Shown: positions 15,621 to 24,466, counted from the stretch's first letter. The stretch is 64,000 nt of DNA from Nocardia vulneris (GCF_001613425.1 NZ_BDCI01000021.1:171809-235808); one strand, 5' to 3'. Numbers and translations: made by a program. Notes: generated by a model from the letters alone, not told the origin.

Positions 15621-16343
15621 CTACGTCGTGGCGCGGGCCGCGATCAGCACGCCGAGACCGTCGAGGATGCGATCGATGCCGAACCGCAGCGCACCCACCC
15701 CGCCCGCGACCGCGCCCTCCTCGGCGAACGCGGCCACCGCCAGCGGATATCGGTCCGACGCCACCGACACCATGGCCGCGAGTTGCCCCGCGACCTGTTC
15801 CTGGAACGCCTCCGCGACGGCCGGACCCTGCTGCACGAGGCTGCGCACGTGTCCCGACAGCAGCACGATGGAGTCCAGGCACTCCGGTGCGGTCAGCCGG
15901 GTCTCGGCGAGCGCACCCAGCGCGGCTTCCATCCACCCCATCTCGTTGGGCCCCATCGGCCGCACCCCCACGGTGAGCTCGATCCCCCACGGATGGGCAC
16001 GGTAGCGCTCGAACAATGTCTCGGCCCACCCACAGAGCGCGGCGCGCCAGGGTTCCTCACCCGAGTCACGCTGCACCGCAGCGATTTCCGGCGGTGCGCC
16101 GATGGCTTCCTCCAGCATCAGCGCGGTCAGCTGCTCCTTGCCCGGCACATACCGGTACAGCGACATCTTCGTGAACCCGAGCCGATCCGCGAGCCGCTGC
16201 ATGGACAGGTTCGCCAGCCCTTCGGCGTCGGCGAGCGCGATCGCCTCCGCCACGATCCCCGCCAGCGTGAGAGCGGGTTTCGGCCCGCGCTTGGGCCGCT
16301 GCTGGATACCCCAGAGCAGTTCGACGGTGGTCGGCGTCGGCAT
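15621..16343 (-). CDS. TetR-family repressor
   Basis: 240 aa. N-terminal HTH (~24-70: TLAGIVAEAIALADAEG, QRLADRLGFTKMSLYRYV) and a larger C-terminal TetR_C ligand domain. Divergent from the FAD monooxygenase, with strong palindromes in the shared promoter, so it most likely represses that gene and itself. Ribosome site GGAAGGA is upstream of the ATG. Confidence 0.9.
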   Translation of the reverse strand: MPTPTTVELLWGIQQRPKRGPKPALTLAGIVAEAIALADAEGLANLSMQRLADRLGFTKMSLYRYVPGKEQLTALMLEEAIGAPPEIAAVQRDSGEEPWRAALCGWAETLFERYRAHPWGIELTVGVRPMGPNEMGWMEAALGALAETRLTAPECLDSIVLLSGHVRSLVQQGPAVAEAFQEQVAGQLAAMVSVASDRYPLAVAAFAEEGAVAGGVGALRFGIDRILDGLGVLIAARATT

Positions 16344-16395
16344 GGCCCCATCCTTCCGGAGGACGTCTTGACTTCAAAACTGTGTCTACCATACG

Positions 16396-16440
16396 CTGAT
16401 CTGTGTCCATCGGAAACAGAATCCGTCGGACACAGATCAG
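16396..16440. promoter_or_regulatory. TetR operator cluster in divergent promoter
   Basis: Perfect 13-bp inverted repeat CTGATCTGTGTCC (16396-16408) and GGACACAGATCAG (16428-16440). Nested inside is TCTGTGTCC-ATC-GGAAACAGA (16400-16420, one mismatch), a more typical TetR operator size. Another CTGTGTC lies at about 16379. TTGACT near 16369 may be the monooxygenase -35. Confidence 0.75.
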
Positions 16441-16456
16441 GACTTCAGGAGCCACC

Positions 16457-17653
16457 ATGCGCAACAAGACCGTTCTCATCTCCGGCGCGAGCATCGCCGG
16501 GCCCGCCCTCGCCTACTGGCTGCACCGCTACGGTTTCGACGTCACCGTGGTCGAACGCGCCCCGGCGCTGCGGCCGGGCGGCCAGGCCATCGACTTCAAA
16601 GGCCACACCCACTTCACCGTGCTGGAACGGATGGGCATCCTCGACGACATCCGGGCCCGCCGGACCGGGACCAGCGACACCGTCTTCGTCGACGACAACG
16701 GCACACGGCTCGCCGTGATGTCCGGCGAGTTCACCGGCGGCGAGCTGGAGATCCTGCGCGGCGACCTGGCCGAGGTGATGTACCAGCGCACCGCCGACCG
16801 CTGCACATACCTGTTCGGCGACTCGATCAGCGCGCTCACCCAGCACGCCGACGGCGTGCACGTCGAATTCGAGCACGGGCCCGCCCGCACCTTCGACCTG
16901 GTCTTCGGCGCCGACGGCATCCACTCCCGGGTACGCCGACTCGCGTTCGGGCCGGAACGCGATCTCGTCGAATACCTCGGCTACTACTACTGCATCGCGG
17001 GCGCGAGTCCGTGGCGCGGCGACCGTCTCGGGTCGCGCGAACGCGCGATCGGTCACGGGCACAACGTCCCCGGCAAGCTCGCGATCAGCGGCGGCGCGAA
17101 AGCACAGCAGATGTACGTGTTCGCCTCCCCCGAACTCGACTACGCGCGCGACGACACCGCGGCCCAGCGCCGCCTCGTCGAGCAGGCGTTCGCGGACGTC
17201 GGCTGGGAAGTGCCGCGGATGCTCGGCGAAATGCGGGACTTCGACGACTTCTACCTCGACACCCTCAGCCTGGTACGCCTGAAAGGCCACTACACCAAGG
17301 GCCGGGTCGCGTTGATCGGCGACGCAGGATACGGAAACACCTTGGGCGGCTTCGGAACCGGGCTCGCCGTGGTCGGCGCGTACGTGCTCGCGGGCGAACT
17401 CGCCGTCGCCGGTGGGGATTACGAAGTGGCCTTCGCCCGCTACGACGAGATCATGCGGGGCTACGCCAAGATCGCGGGCAACAGCAACGCGGGCCGGTTC
17501 CTCGCGCCGAAGACCGCACTCGGCATCCGGCTGCGCAACCGCTTCTTCAACTCACGCCTGTTCACCCTCATGATGAAGTACACCGGCAAGGTCGCCAACG
17601 ACATCGACCTGCGGGACTACCCCAGCCTCGTCGCCGCCGCAGAGATCAACTGA
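16457..17653 (+). CDS. FAD-dependent aromatic/antibiotic monooxygenase
   Basis: 398 aa, group A flavoprotein hydroxylase. Rossmann FAD motif GASIAGPALAYWL at ~10-22, ending in the VVER acid; DG motif in FGADGIHSRVR; and the FAD-ribityl GDAGYGN motif at 288-294 followed by GGFGTGLA. Family members hydroxylate phenols, rifamycins or tetracyclines; the substrate here is unknown. ATG 16457 has AGGAG 6-7 nt upstream. TetR control suggests substrate induction. Confidence 0.92.
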   Translation: MRNKTVLISGASIAGPALAYWLHRYGFDVTVVERAPALRPGGQAIDFKGHTHFTVLERMGILDDIRARRTGTSDTVFVDDNGTRLAVMSGEFTGGELEILRGDLAEVMYQRTADRCTYLFGDSISALTQHADGVHVEFEHGPARTFDLVFGADGIHSRVRRLAFGPERDLVEYLGYYYCIAGASPWRGDRLGSRERAIGHGHNVPGKLAISGGAKAQQMYVFASPELDYARDDTAAQRRLVEQAFADVGWEVPRMLGEMRDFDDFYLDTLSLVRLKGHYTKGRVALIGDAGYGNTLGGFGTGLAVVGAYVLAGELAVAGGDYEVAFARYDEIMRGYAKIAGNSNAGRFLAPKTALGIRLRNRFFNSRLFTLMMKYTGKVANDIDLRDYPSLVAAAEIN

Positions 17654-17822
17654 AACCATTTGGCGCGCATCGGATTGGACCCCACCGACGGTTCCAGGCC
17701 GACCGGTACGTGCCGGTCCATTCCCGATCCGCAGACAGCAATGAATCGGCTGTGTTTCGATGGAACCGATGCGGGGCGAGGCGCGTCTATAGGGTCAGAG
17801 GCACTGACGAAAGGGGACGGTG

Positions 17823-18209
17823 ATGGTGGACAGCCCGTTTCCGGGGTACATCGAGGATGCGAAGTCCGGGGCGTTGCAGGTGCGGATGGATCCGCAGGGG
17901 TTCGTCGATATGGACAAGGCGTGCCAGGAGCTGATCGATGCGCTCGTCGCGGTGCAGACCGATGCGCGCGAGCTCGGTGAGCGGCAGTATTGGGGCCTGG
18001 GCGAAGGTAATCCGCGGTTGACGTCCGCCGTCGAACTGGTCGGCATGTTCCGCGAAAAAGCCCTCGGTGGACCGAATAACGCCTTCGACACCCTCGCCGA
18101 CTACATCGCGGTGGCCCAAGAGGTCCAAGCCATGTTCACCGCGATGCGCGACACCTATGCGCGCACCGACGCCGGATTCGCCGCGAAACTGCGGGAGCTC
18201 AGCGTATGA
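17823..18209 (+). CDS. Small ESX-operon helical protein
   Basis: 128 aa. Predicted mainly helical and acidic, reminiscent of WXG100/ESX-1 secretion-associated partners (MDPQGFVDMDKACQELI, then VAQEVQAMFTAM). No clear WxG. GTG at 17820 or ATG at 17823 start; GGGGAC upstream. First gene of the four-gene operon; its stop overlaps the lipoprotein ATG (ATGA). Probably an export-related subunit, by context. Confidence 0.75.
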   Translation: MVDSPFPGYIEDAKSGALQVRMDPQGFVDMDKACQELIDALVAVQTDARELGERQYWGLGEGNPRLTSAVELVGMFREKALGGPNNAFDTLADYIAVAQEVQAMFTAMRDTYARTDAGFAAKLRELSV

Positions 18210-18796
18210 GCCTCGGCTGTGACAGAAAGGCCACTCCGCGAACAGGTTTCGCGGCGATAGCGGTGGGGTTACTGCTCCTGACCGGTTGCGTCGGGGAAAA
18301 GGCAGGCGGCACACCGACAACGACCACCCCGGCGAATCAGTCTGCCGCCGCGACAACGCAGGTCGCGTCGAACCCGCACACCGCTTTCGATCCGTGCTCG
18401 GCCTTGACGCCCCAGTTCCTGGCCGTTCATCAGTGGGATGCCAAACCACCGGAACCCAAGCAGGACAGCGCCGCCGGAGTCACGTGGAAAGGTTGCCGCT
18501 ACGTCGCCAAGGCGGGTTACGGCTTCGTCGTGGAGACCACCACCGGCACACTCGCCCAGGTACGGGAGAAATTCCCCGCCGCCACCGAGGTCGCGGCGGG
18601 CGCACGCAAGGCCCTGCGCTACGAAGCGCGACCGGACGTGCCGGGCGGATGCACCATCAATGTCGAGATGCAATCCGGATCCCTGTACATCCTCACCAAC
18701 GTGCCGCAGACACCGGCGAACAAACACCTCGGCGCTTGCGATATCACCACCGAAATCGCCCAATCAGTCGCACCATTGCTGCCGGCGGGCAGCTGA
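18206..18796 (+). CDS. DUF3558 lipoprotein
   Basis: 196 aa. Signal peptide with lipobox LTGC, Thr/Ala linker, then a DUF3558 domain with conserved cysteines (FDPCSALTPQFL, WKGCRYVAK, GGCTINVEM, GACDITTEIA), probably two disulfides. DUF3558 lipoproteins are abundant in Nocardia, often beside ESX/EspG genes. Role unknown; envelope location is well supported. Confidence 0.88.
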   Translation: MSLGCDRKATPRTGFAAIAVGLLLLTGCVGEKAGGTPTTTTPANQSAAATTQVASNPHTAFDPCSALTPQFLAVHQWDAKPPEPKQDSAAGVTWKGCRYVAKAGYGFVVETTTGTLAQVREKFPAATEVAAGARKALRYEARPDVPGGCTINVEMQSGSLYILTNVPQTPANKHLGACDITTEIAQSVAPLLPAGS

Positions 18797-18818
18797 ACAA
18801 CCCTACGGGGGAGCGATC

Positions 18819-20018
18819 ATGAAACAGACCGACGGCCGCGCGATCACCAATCCCGAGAACGCGCAAAGCTTTACCCACGCCGAGATCAAGCAGGCGGCCG
18901 ACGAGATGAGCCCGGACGGGGTGAACAGCGCGGTCGACGCCTGGTCGAAGATGGCTACCGCGGTAACCAACGCCGGTCACCAGTTCGAGACCGCGATCAA
19001 GCAGGCGGTCGAACAGCATTGGGAGGGTGCGGCCGCCGAGCAGGCGGTGCGCGGTATCCGCGACTACGCCACGCGGGTCGGTGAATTCGGGGAGTCGTTG
19101 AATGCGCAGAGCACGCCGCTGTCGCAGGCTTCCGGCGCGGCGGCGAAATTCAAGGCATCGGTGCCCCCGGTGGTGGACACGTCGACGAATCCGCGCGGAC
19201 CGGAACTGCGCAACGCGGGCGAGGAGCAGGCCCGCGACGACATGACCACGCACTATATCCAGCCGTACGGCACCACCGCCCCGGCCATTCCGACGTTGCC
19301 GCCGCCGATCAACCCGGTTTCCGCACCACTACCGAGTCCCGGCACCGGGACGGGCAGCGACACCGGTACCGGCCCGGCCACCACCACCGACGGCGATACC
19401 GGCTCCGGCACAACCGGTTCCGGGACGTCGTCGGAGAACAGCGGCGATGCCGAAACCGGCCGAGCCGAGCAGCCGACCGAGCCCGGTTCCGGCGAAGAAC
19501 AGCCGAGTACTGAACCCGCTGCCACCCAGTCGGCTTCGAACGGCCAGCCCACCGACACCGCGACGACGCCGGCGGCCACCACCGCTAAACCGACCACCAC
19601 GGCCAGCCCGTTCAGCACCCTTCCGACGGTGGTGCCGCCTTCGACGCTGCCGAGCACGCCGTCGAATCCGTCGACGGTCACCTCGGCCGCGGTCAACGGG
19701 ACACCGAACCGGCCGAGCACGCCGACGTTCGATCGTCCGAGCGGTGTGGCGAACCCGGTCAACGACCCGGGCACCTCACGTCCCGCCACGCCCGCGACGA
19801 CACCTGGCGCCACCGGCACGCAGCCGGCCGCCGCCTCGGTACGCGCCGGAACTCCCGGTGTCGCAGGGTATTCCGGCATGGTCCCGCCGGGCGTCCGCGC
19901 CCGCGGCGAGGACGACGACGAGCACAAGGCGCCCGGCTATCTGCGGACCGAGGAGCACGCGAAGGAACTGCTCGGCGAGGTGAAGCCCACGGTGCCGCCG
20001 GTGATCGGGGTCGAATGA
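18819..20018 (+). CDS. PPE-like ESX substrate with low-complexity C-terminus
   Basis: 399 aa. Residues ~15-130 form a helical PPE/WXG-type domain with the turn WEGAAAEQA (W68, G70). Residues ~150-345 are a Pro/Thr/Ser/Gly low-complexity tract, and the end carries an acidic GEDDDEHKAPGYL region. ATG 18819 follows GGGGGAG by 6 nt. The stop overlaps espG (ATGA), matching the PPE-EspG chaperone pairing, so type VII export is inferred. Confidence 0.85.
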   Translation: MKQTDGRAITNPENAQSFTHAEIKQAADEMSPDGVNSAVDAWSKMATAVTNAGHQFETAIKQAVEQHWEGAAAEQAVRGIRDYATRVGEFGESLNAQSTPLSQASGAAAKFKASVPPVVDTSTNPRGPELRNAGEEQARDDMTTHYIQPYGTTAPAIPTLPPPINPVSAPLPSPGTGTGSDTGTGPATTTDGDTGSGTTGSGTSSENSGDAETGRAEQPTEPGSGEEQPSTEPAATQSASNGQPTDTATTPAATTAKPTTTASPFSTLPTVVPPSTLPSTPSNPSTVTSAAVNGTPNRPSTPTFDRPSGVANPVNDPGTSRPATPATTPGATGTQPAAASVRAGTPGVAGYSGMVPPGVRARGEDDDEHKAPGYLRTEEHAKELLGEVKPTVPPVIGVE

Positions 20019-20758
20019 CGTCGCAGTGGTCGCTGTCGGCAGAGCAGTTCGCGGCGGCCTGGTTCGGTACCGGCCTCGACCGCCTGCCTTTTCCGTTCCG
20101 CTTCACCAGCCGATTCCCCGGCTTGCACGAATACCAGCTCTACCAGCAACGATTTCGGGAAGAACTAGCCAGGGAGGAGCGAATCCCGCTGTCGCGCACC
20201 ATCACCGCGCTGGCCCGGCCCGACTGGCGGATCGAGCTGCTCGGTTGCGACAACACCCGCGACGGCGTCGAGCTGCGGGCCATCGGCTGCGCGACCCGCA
20301 GCGGCGTCGGCGTGATCGCGCGGCAAGAGCAGGCTCCCGACGGTGGCCGGGTGCAGTTGCGGCGATGCCGCGCCGACCAGCTCGCGAGCGAGCTGGTGCG
20401 CATGCTCCCGGACGCGGGCGCGGGCAGCACGGGTGAGAAGAGCTTCCTCCTGGACGATCTCAACGACGATCGGCCCGACCTGTTCGGCAGCGCGCCCGCC
20501 AGCGAGGTGAAGGAGAAGTATCGGCGGTTCTGGCGGCAAACCTGCACCACCCGGGGGATGGCCTCGGTGCTGCTCGGCCCGCGCAACGCCGAACCGCTGC
20601 GCACCGGCCGCCTGCGCTGGATCGACACGACCGACGGCCGCTACTACGAGGTTCCGGCCAATCGTGCCCTGATGATCAGGCCGGGCACCAGCGCCGATAT
20701 CCGGCGCTACCTCGACGATGCGATCGCCCGGGCCAGGGCGCGGATGGATGCCGGGTGA
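20015..20758 (+). CDS. espG: ESX secretion-associated chaperone, EspG family
   Basis: 247 aa. Soluble beta-sheet protein with EspG-family features (WSLSAEQFAAAWFGTGLDRLP at the start split by a short loop; later RRFWRQTC and GRLRWIDTTDGRYYEVP). EspG proteins bind the tip of PE-PPE dimers in the cytosol and carry them to the ESX core. The nearest partner is the PPE-like gene immediately upstream. No ESX core component (EccB-E, MycP) is in this window. Confidence 0.85.
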   Translation: MTSQWSLSAEQFAAAWFGTGLDRLPFPFRFTSRFPGLHEYQLYQQRFREELAREERIPLSRTITALARPDWRIELLGCDNTRDGVELRAIGCATRSGVGVIARQEQAPDGGRVQLRRCRADQLASELVRMLPDAGAGSTGEKSFLLDDLNDDRPDLFGSAPASEVKEKYRRFWRQTCTTRGMASVLLGPRNAEPLRTGRLRWIDTTDGRYYEVPANRALMIRPGTSADIRRYLDDAIARARARMDAG

Positions 20759-20796
20759 GCGGTGTTGGCGGCACCGCGCGTGGGTAACTCGCCGAT

Positions 20797-21240
20797 ATGA
20801 CTACTACTCGGGACGAGATCGAGTCTTTTCTGGTCGAATATCGAACCGGATTGAGCACCTTCGACGCCGAGCGTTCGGTGGCGCTGTGGGGCGAGCCGGG
20901 CATGATCGTCAGTGACGCGTTCGTCGGCGCACTGTCCAGCACCGCCGACATGGCCGAGGGACTGAAGCAGTCCTACCCGTTCTATCAGGCGCTCGGCCTC
21001 GCCTCCGTCGGCCACACGTTGCTCGAACAGGCCGACCTCACCGCCCGCGTCACCCGAATCCGCGTCCGTTGGCACTTCTATGACGGTGACGGTACGGAAA
21101 TGACCGACAGCGACTACGAATACCTGCTGCGCCGCGACGACGACGGCCGGTTGCACGTCCATCTGGCTGTGGCCATCGACGAAATGGAGAAGCTCGCCGC
21201 CCTCGCGGCCGCCAAGGGAATCGAGATGCCGGGCAGCTGA
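20797..21240 (+). CDS. NTF2/SnoaL-like protein
   Basis: 147 aa, predicted NTF2 cone fold (FLVEYRTGLSTFDAE, VGHTLLEQADLTARVTRIRV, YEYLLRRDDDGRLHVHLAV). No catalytic signature identified. TAACTC six nt before the ATG is close to a leaderless -10. Lies between espG and convergent glyA, separate from the ESX operon by 38 nt. Confidence 0.7.
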   Translation: MTTTRDEIESFLVEYRTGLSTFDAERSVALWGEPGMIVSDAFVGALSSTADMAEGLKQSYPFYQALGLASVGHTLLEQADLTARVTRIRVRWHFYDGDGTEMTDSDYEYLLRRDDDGRLHVHLAVAIDEMEKLAALAAAKGIEMPGS

Positions 21241-21308
21241 GGCGCCTCGAGCGTCGATTCACGTATTACGGCGGATGGCCTCGGTGAGCACGCGAGCTTC
21301 GCATGCGA

Positions 21309-21348
21309 AACGGGCTCGCACCCCCGGTTGTGGAGGTGCGAGCCCGTT
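21309..21348 (-). terminator. Terminator hairpin of glyA
   Basis: Perfect 14-bp stem AACGGGCTCGCACC (21309-21322) and GGTGCGAGCCCGTT (21335-21348), 12-nt loop, 17 nt past the glyA stop. Probably also stops the convergent gene. Confidence 0.75.
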
Positions 21349-21365
21349 CAGGAAATCGGTGGGAC

Positions 21366-22661
21366 TCAGCCGAGCAGGCGCCAGTCCTCCAGGCCGTCGT
21401 ACAGCGGGACGCTCTGGGCGAGCTTGGTCACGCGGCCGCGCAGGGTGTCCACATCGGAGGTGCCGGCGAGGGCACTGGCGATGATGTCGGCGACCTCGGT
21501 GAACTCGGTGTCGCCGAAGCCGCGGGTGGCCAGCGCCGCGGTGCCGATGCGCAGGCCCGAGGTGACCATCGGCGGGCGCGGGTCGAACGGAACAGCGTTG
21601 CGGTTCACCGTGATTCCGATCTCGTGCAGCAGATCCTCGCCCTGCTGACCGTCGAGCTCGGAGTTGCGCAGATCGACGAGCACCAGGTGCACGTCGGTGC
21701 CGCCGGTGAGCACGCTGACGCCCTTGCCCTGCACGTCGGCCGCGGTCAGACGGTCGGCGAGGATCTTCGCGCCGGACAGGGTGCGCTCCTGCCGCTCCTT
21801 GAACTCGCCACCGGCAGCGATCTTGAAGGCGACGGCCTTCGCGGCGATGGCGTGCATGAGCGGACCGCCCTGCTGTCCGGGGAACACCGCGCTGTTGAGC
21901 TTCTTGGCGAAGTCCTGCTTGGCCAGGATGAGGCCGGACCGCGGGCCGCCGAGGGTCTTGTGCACGGTGGACGACACGACGTGCGCGTGCGGCACCGGCG
22001 AGGGGTGCAGACCCGCGGCGACCAGACCGGCGAAGTGCGCCATGTCCACCCACAGGTAGGCGCCGACCTCGTCGGCGATCGCGCGGAACGCGGCGAAGTC
22101 CTGCTGGCGCGGGTAGGCCGACCAGCCCGCGACGATCACCTTCGGACGAGCCTCGAGCGCGATCTTGCGCACCTCGTCCATGTCGATGCGGTGGTCTTCT
22201 TTGCTGACCCCGTAGAAATGCGTCTCGTAGAGCTTGCCGGAGAAGTTCAGCCGCATGCCGTGGGTCAGGTGACCGCCGTGCGCGAGGTCGAGGCCGAGCA
22301 GTTTGTCGCCCGGATCCATCAGCGCCATCAGCACCGCGGCGTTCGCCTGCGCGCCGGAATGCGGCTGTACGTTGGCGAATTCGGCGCCGAACAGATCCTT
22401 GGCACGGTCGCGCGCGAGGGTCTCGACGACGTCGACGTGCTCGCAGCCACCGTAGTAGCGACGGCCCGGGTAGCCCTCGGCGTACTTGTTGGTCAGCACG
22501 CTGCCCTGCGCCTGCAGTACCGCGCGGGGCACGAAATTCTCCGAGGCGATCATCTCGAGCGTGTCGCGCTCGCGGGCGAGTTCCCCCGCCATCGCGGCGG
22601 CGAGCTCCGGGTCGAGCTCACCGAGAGATTGAGTATTGACCGAGGCCGTCGTCTGCGTCAC
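21366..22661 (-). CDS. glyA: Serine hydroxymethyltransferase
   Basis: 431 aa, PLP enzyme that interconverts serine and glycine and charges tetrahydrofolate with a one-carbon unit. The PLP lysine is K235 in SSTVHKTLGGP; other family blocks are MIASENFVP, TNKYAEGYPGRRYYGGCE and HSGAQAN. GTG start preceded by TAGACT with 6 nt spacing, so probably leaderless, with a GAGGC overlapping. Monocistronic with its own terminator. Confidence 0.97.
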   Translation of the reverse strand: MTQTTASVNTQSLGELDPELAAAMAGELARERDTLEMIASENFVPRAVLQAQGSVLTNKYAEGYPGRRYYGGCEHVDVVETLARDRAKDLFGAEFANVQPHSGAQANAAVLMALMDPGDKLLGLDLAHGGHLTHGMRLNFSGKLYETHFYGVSKEDHRIDMDEVRKIALEARPKVIVAGWSAYPRQQDFAAFRAIADEVGAYLWVDMAHFAGLVAAGLHPSPVPHAHVVSSTVHKTLGGPRSGLILAKQDFAKKLNSAVFPGQQGGPLMHAIAAKAVAFKIAAGGEFKERQERTLSGAKILADRLTAADVQGKGVSVLTGGTDVHLVLVDLRNSELDGQQGEDLLHEIGITVNRNAVPFDPRPPMVTSGLRIGTAALATRGFGDTEFTEVADIIASALAGTSDVDTLRGRVTKLAQSVPLYDGLEDWRLLG

Positions 22662-22667
22662 CGCCTC

Positions 22668-22673
22668 AGTCTA
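22668..22673 (-). promoter_or_regulatory. -10 box of glyA
   Basis: TAGACT on the minus strand, 6 nt from the GTG start. Confidence 0.45.
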
Positions 22674-22787
22674 TGGGCCGCCTTTGCGCCCATCAGCAGG
22701 GGGTTCGCCGCACGTCACCAACCGGCCACGGCCCCACCGTGTCGCGTCTGCGCACCGGGATACCCAGCACTAGCCGTCGCGGGCGCG

Positions 22788-23357
22788 CTACTTCGCCGCA
22801 CCGAGATAATGGTCCAGCAGGACACCGAGGTGTTTCTGCGCATCGAGCAACGGCTGGGTGGACTTCATCGCGCGGGACTGGACGATGGCACCCTCCATCG
22901 CGCTGATCACGAAACCGGCGAACGACGCGCCTTCCTCGGCCGGTAGACCTGCGGTTTCCATTGCGCTGCCGAGCTTTTCGTGCCAGTCGGCGAAGGCCGC
23001 ACCGGCCGCGGCCTGTACCCCGGGTTCGGATTCGGCGAGCGCGGCGCCGACGATCGGGCACCCGGTGCGGAACGAACTCGTTTCGAGGGCGTTGACCCAC
23101 CAGCCGATCAGGGCGTCCAGCCACTGCTGGGCGGGGCGGGACGCGGTGATCTTCTCGATCACCGCGGCGAGGCGCTCGCCCGCGACCGTGGTGGCGGTGG
23201 CCACCAACTCGCTCTTGCCTTCGGGAAAGTGCTGGTAGAGCGAGTTGCGCGAGGCCTTGCCGCGGTCGAGCAGCGCGGCGAGTCCGGCCGCGTGCACGCC
23301 TTGCTCGCAGACCAGTTGGATCGCGCTCTCGATCAAGCGAGCGCGGGGGCCGGCCAT
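22788..23357 (-). CDS. TetR-family repressor
   Basis: 189 aa. HTH at ~7-52 (IESAIQLVCEQGVHAAGLAALL, SRNSLYQHFPEGK) and a TetR_C_LmrA-like ligand domain with GCPIVGAALA. I start at ATG 23357 since GGAAGGAG lies 6 nt upstream; an upstream in-frame ATG (23408) lies inside the operator. Divergent from the thioesterase, with a perfect operator pair between them. Confidence 0.9.
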   Translation of the reverse strand: MAGPRARLIESAIQLVCEQGVHAAGLAALLDRGKASRNSLYQHFPEGKSELVATATTVAGERLAAVIEKITASRPAQQWLDALIGWWVNALETSSFRTGCPIVGAALAESEPGVQAAAGAAFADWHEKLGSAMETAGLPAEEGASFAGFVISAMEGAIVQSRAMKSTQPLLDAQKHLGVLLDHYLGAAK

Positions 23358-23383
23358 CCGGGCTCCTTCCGGGACGCAGTTGC

Positions 23384-23437
23384 GTGAACCGATCGGTCCA
23401 TGCTCCAATCATGACAGATGTGGACCGATCGGTTCAC
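23384..23437. promoter_or_regulatory. Paired TetR operators (two ACCGATCGGT palindromes)
   Basis: Perfect 17-bp inverted repeat, GTGAACCGATCGGTCCA (23384-23400) and TGGACCGATCGGTTCAC (23421-23437), and each arm contains the 10-bp palindrome ACCGATCGGT. Centre-to-centre distance is about 37 bp, 3.5 helical turns. It covers the divergent promoter of tetR and the thioesterase gene. Confidence 0.8.
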
Positions 23438-23453
23438 CGAAAGGAGTGGATCG

Positions 23454-23912
23454 ATGTCGGAAACCACCCTCGACCTCGCACAGCTGTCCGGTCTGGAATT
23501 GCTCCGGACCGCGATGACGACGCCGGATCGTCCGCCGTTCATCGGCGATCTGCTCGGCATGGAGGTGGACCTGATCGAACCGGGCAAGGTGGTCTTCGCG
23601 GTGCGCACCAGGCCCGATTTCGCCAACCCGCTCGGCACCACGCACGGCGGCATCTGCGCGACCCTGCTGGACTCGGTGATGGGCTGCGCGGTGCACACCA
23701 CGCTGGAGGCGGGCGTCGGATACACGACGCTGGAGCTGAAGGTGAACTACATCCGCGCGGTGCCGACCGACGGACAGCGCATCACCGCCACCGGCACCAC
23801 CATTCACGTCGGCCGTAGCACCGCGACCGCCGAGGGCCGCGTCGTCGACGAGCAGGGCCGCCTGGTCGCGCATGCCACCACCACCTGCGCCATCTTCCGC
23901 GGAAACCGCTGA
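23454..23912 (+). CDS. PaaI-type hotdog thioesterase
   Basis: 152 aa. Hotdog fold with HGGICATLLDSVMGCAV (active-site loop and central helix) and TLELKVNYIRAV. Hydrolyses acyl- or aryl-CoA thioesters in family members. ATG 23454 has AAGGAG ~8 nt upstream. Followed by the F420-type enzyme after 27 nt; both are probably induced when the TetR protein releases the operator. Confidence 0.9.
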   Translation: MSETTLDLAQLSGLELLRTAMTTPDRPPFIGDLLGMEVDLIEPGKVVFAVRTRPDFANPLGTTHGGICATLLDSVMGCAVHTTLEAGVGYTTLELKVNYIRAVPTDGQRITATGTTIHVGRSTATAEGRVVDEQGRLVAHATTTCAIFRGNR

Positions 23913-23939
23913 AACCCAAGGAAAACGAGGAGAACCGCT

Positions 23940-24389
23940 ATGCGTGAACGCAGCCCCAGCGCAGCCGTCCGAAAGTTCCGCCGCGAACGGTTTTTCGGCC
24001 GCTACTTCGCCAACCCCGCCGTCGGCCTGCTCGACCGCGTCGGCATCCGGTCCGCGCTGCTCGCCGAACTGGAGACCATCGGCGCGAAAACCGGTCAGCC
24101 GCGCCGGGTCCCGGTGACCGTCTCGATCGATCCGGATGGCGCCTGGCTCATCTCCCAGCACGGCCGTCGCTCCGGCTGGGCCCGCAACATCGTCGCCGAC
24201 CCCAAAGTCCGCCTGCGCCAGGGCAAACGCTGGTACACCGGCACCGCCGCATTCGTCCCCGACGACGATGTGGTCGCCCGCGCGCGCAGTTTCGCGACCG
24301 GCCGCATTCCCGAATCCGCCGCGGAATGGACGATGAAAGCGCTGGAAAGCGACCCGATCTCGGTGCGTATCACCTTTACGCCCGCCTGA
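23940..24389 (+). CDS. F420-dependent nitroreductase-family (Ddn-like) oxidoreductase
   Basis: 149 aa, split-barrel flavin/deazaflavin fold. Typical blocks are TIGAKTGQPRRVPV, HGRRSGWARNIVADPKVRL and DDDVVARAR. Relatives of Ddn reduce quinones and nitro compounds with F420H2 and are membrane-associated. Second gene of the TetR-controlled operon, with GAGGAG upstream. Substrate unknown. Confidence 0.9.
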   Translation: MRERSPSAAVRKFRRERFFGRYFANPAVGLLDRVGIRSALLAELETIGAKTGQPRRVPVTVSIDPDGAWLISQHGRRSGWARNIVADPKVRLRQGKRWYTGTAAFVPDDDVVARARSFATGRIPESAAEWTMKALESDPISVRITFTPA

Positions 24390-24466
24390 ACCTCTCGACG
24401 CGTGATCTCGGCACCGCACCCCCTCGCGACGTAGCGCCGATCGACGCACCCGGTATTCTCGCCGCA

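Noticed and set aside
21303..22946. 547-aa plus-strand ORF
   Set aside because: Antisense to glyA; low-quality sequence, real protein is on the minus strand.
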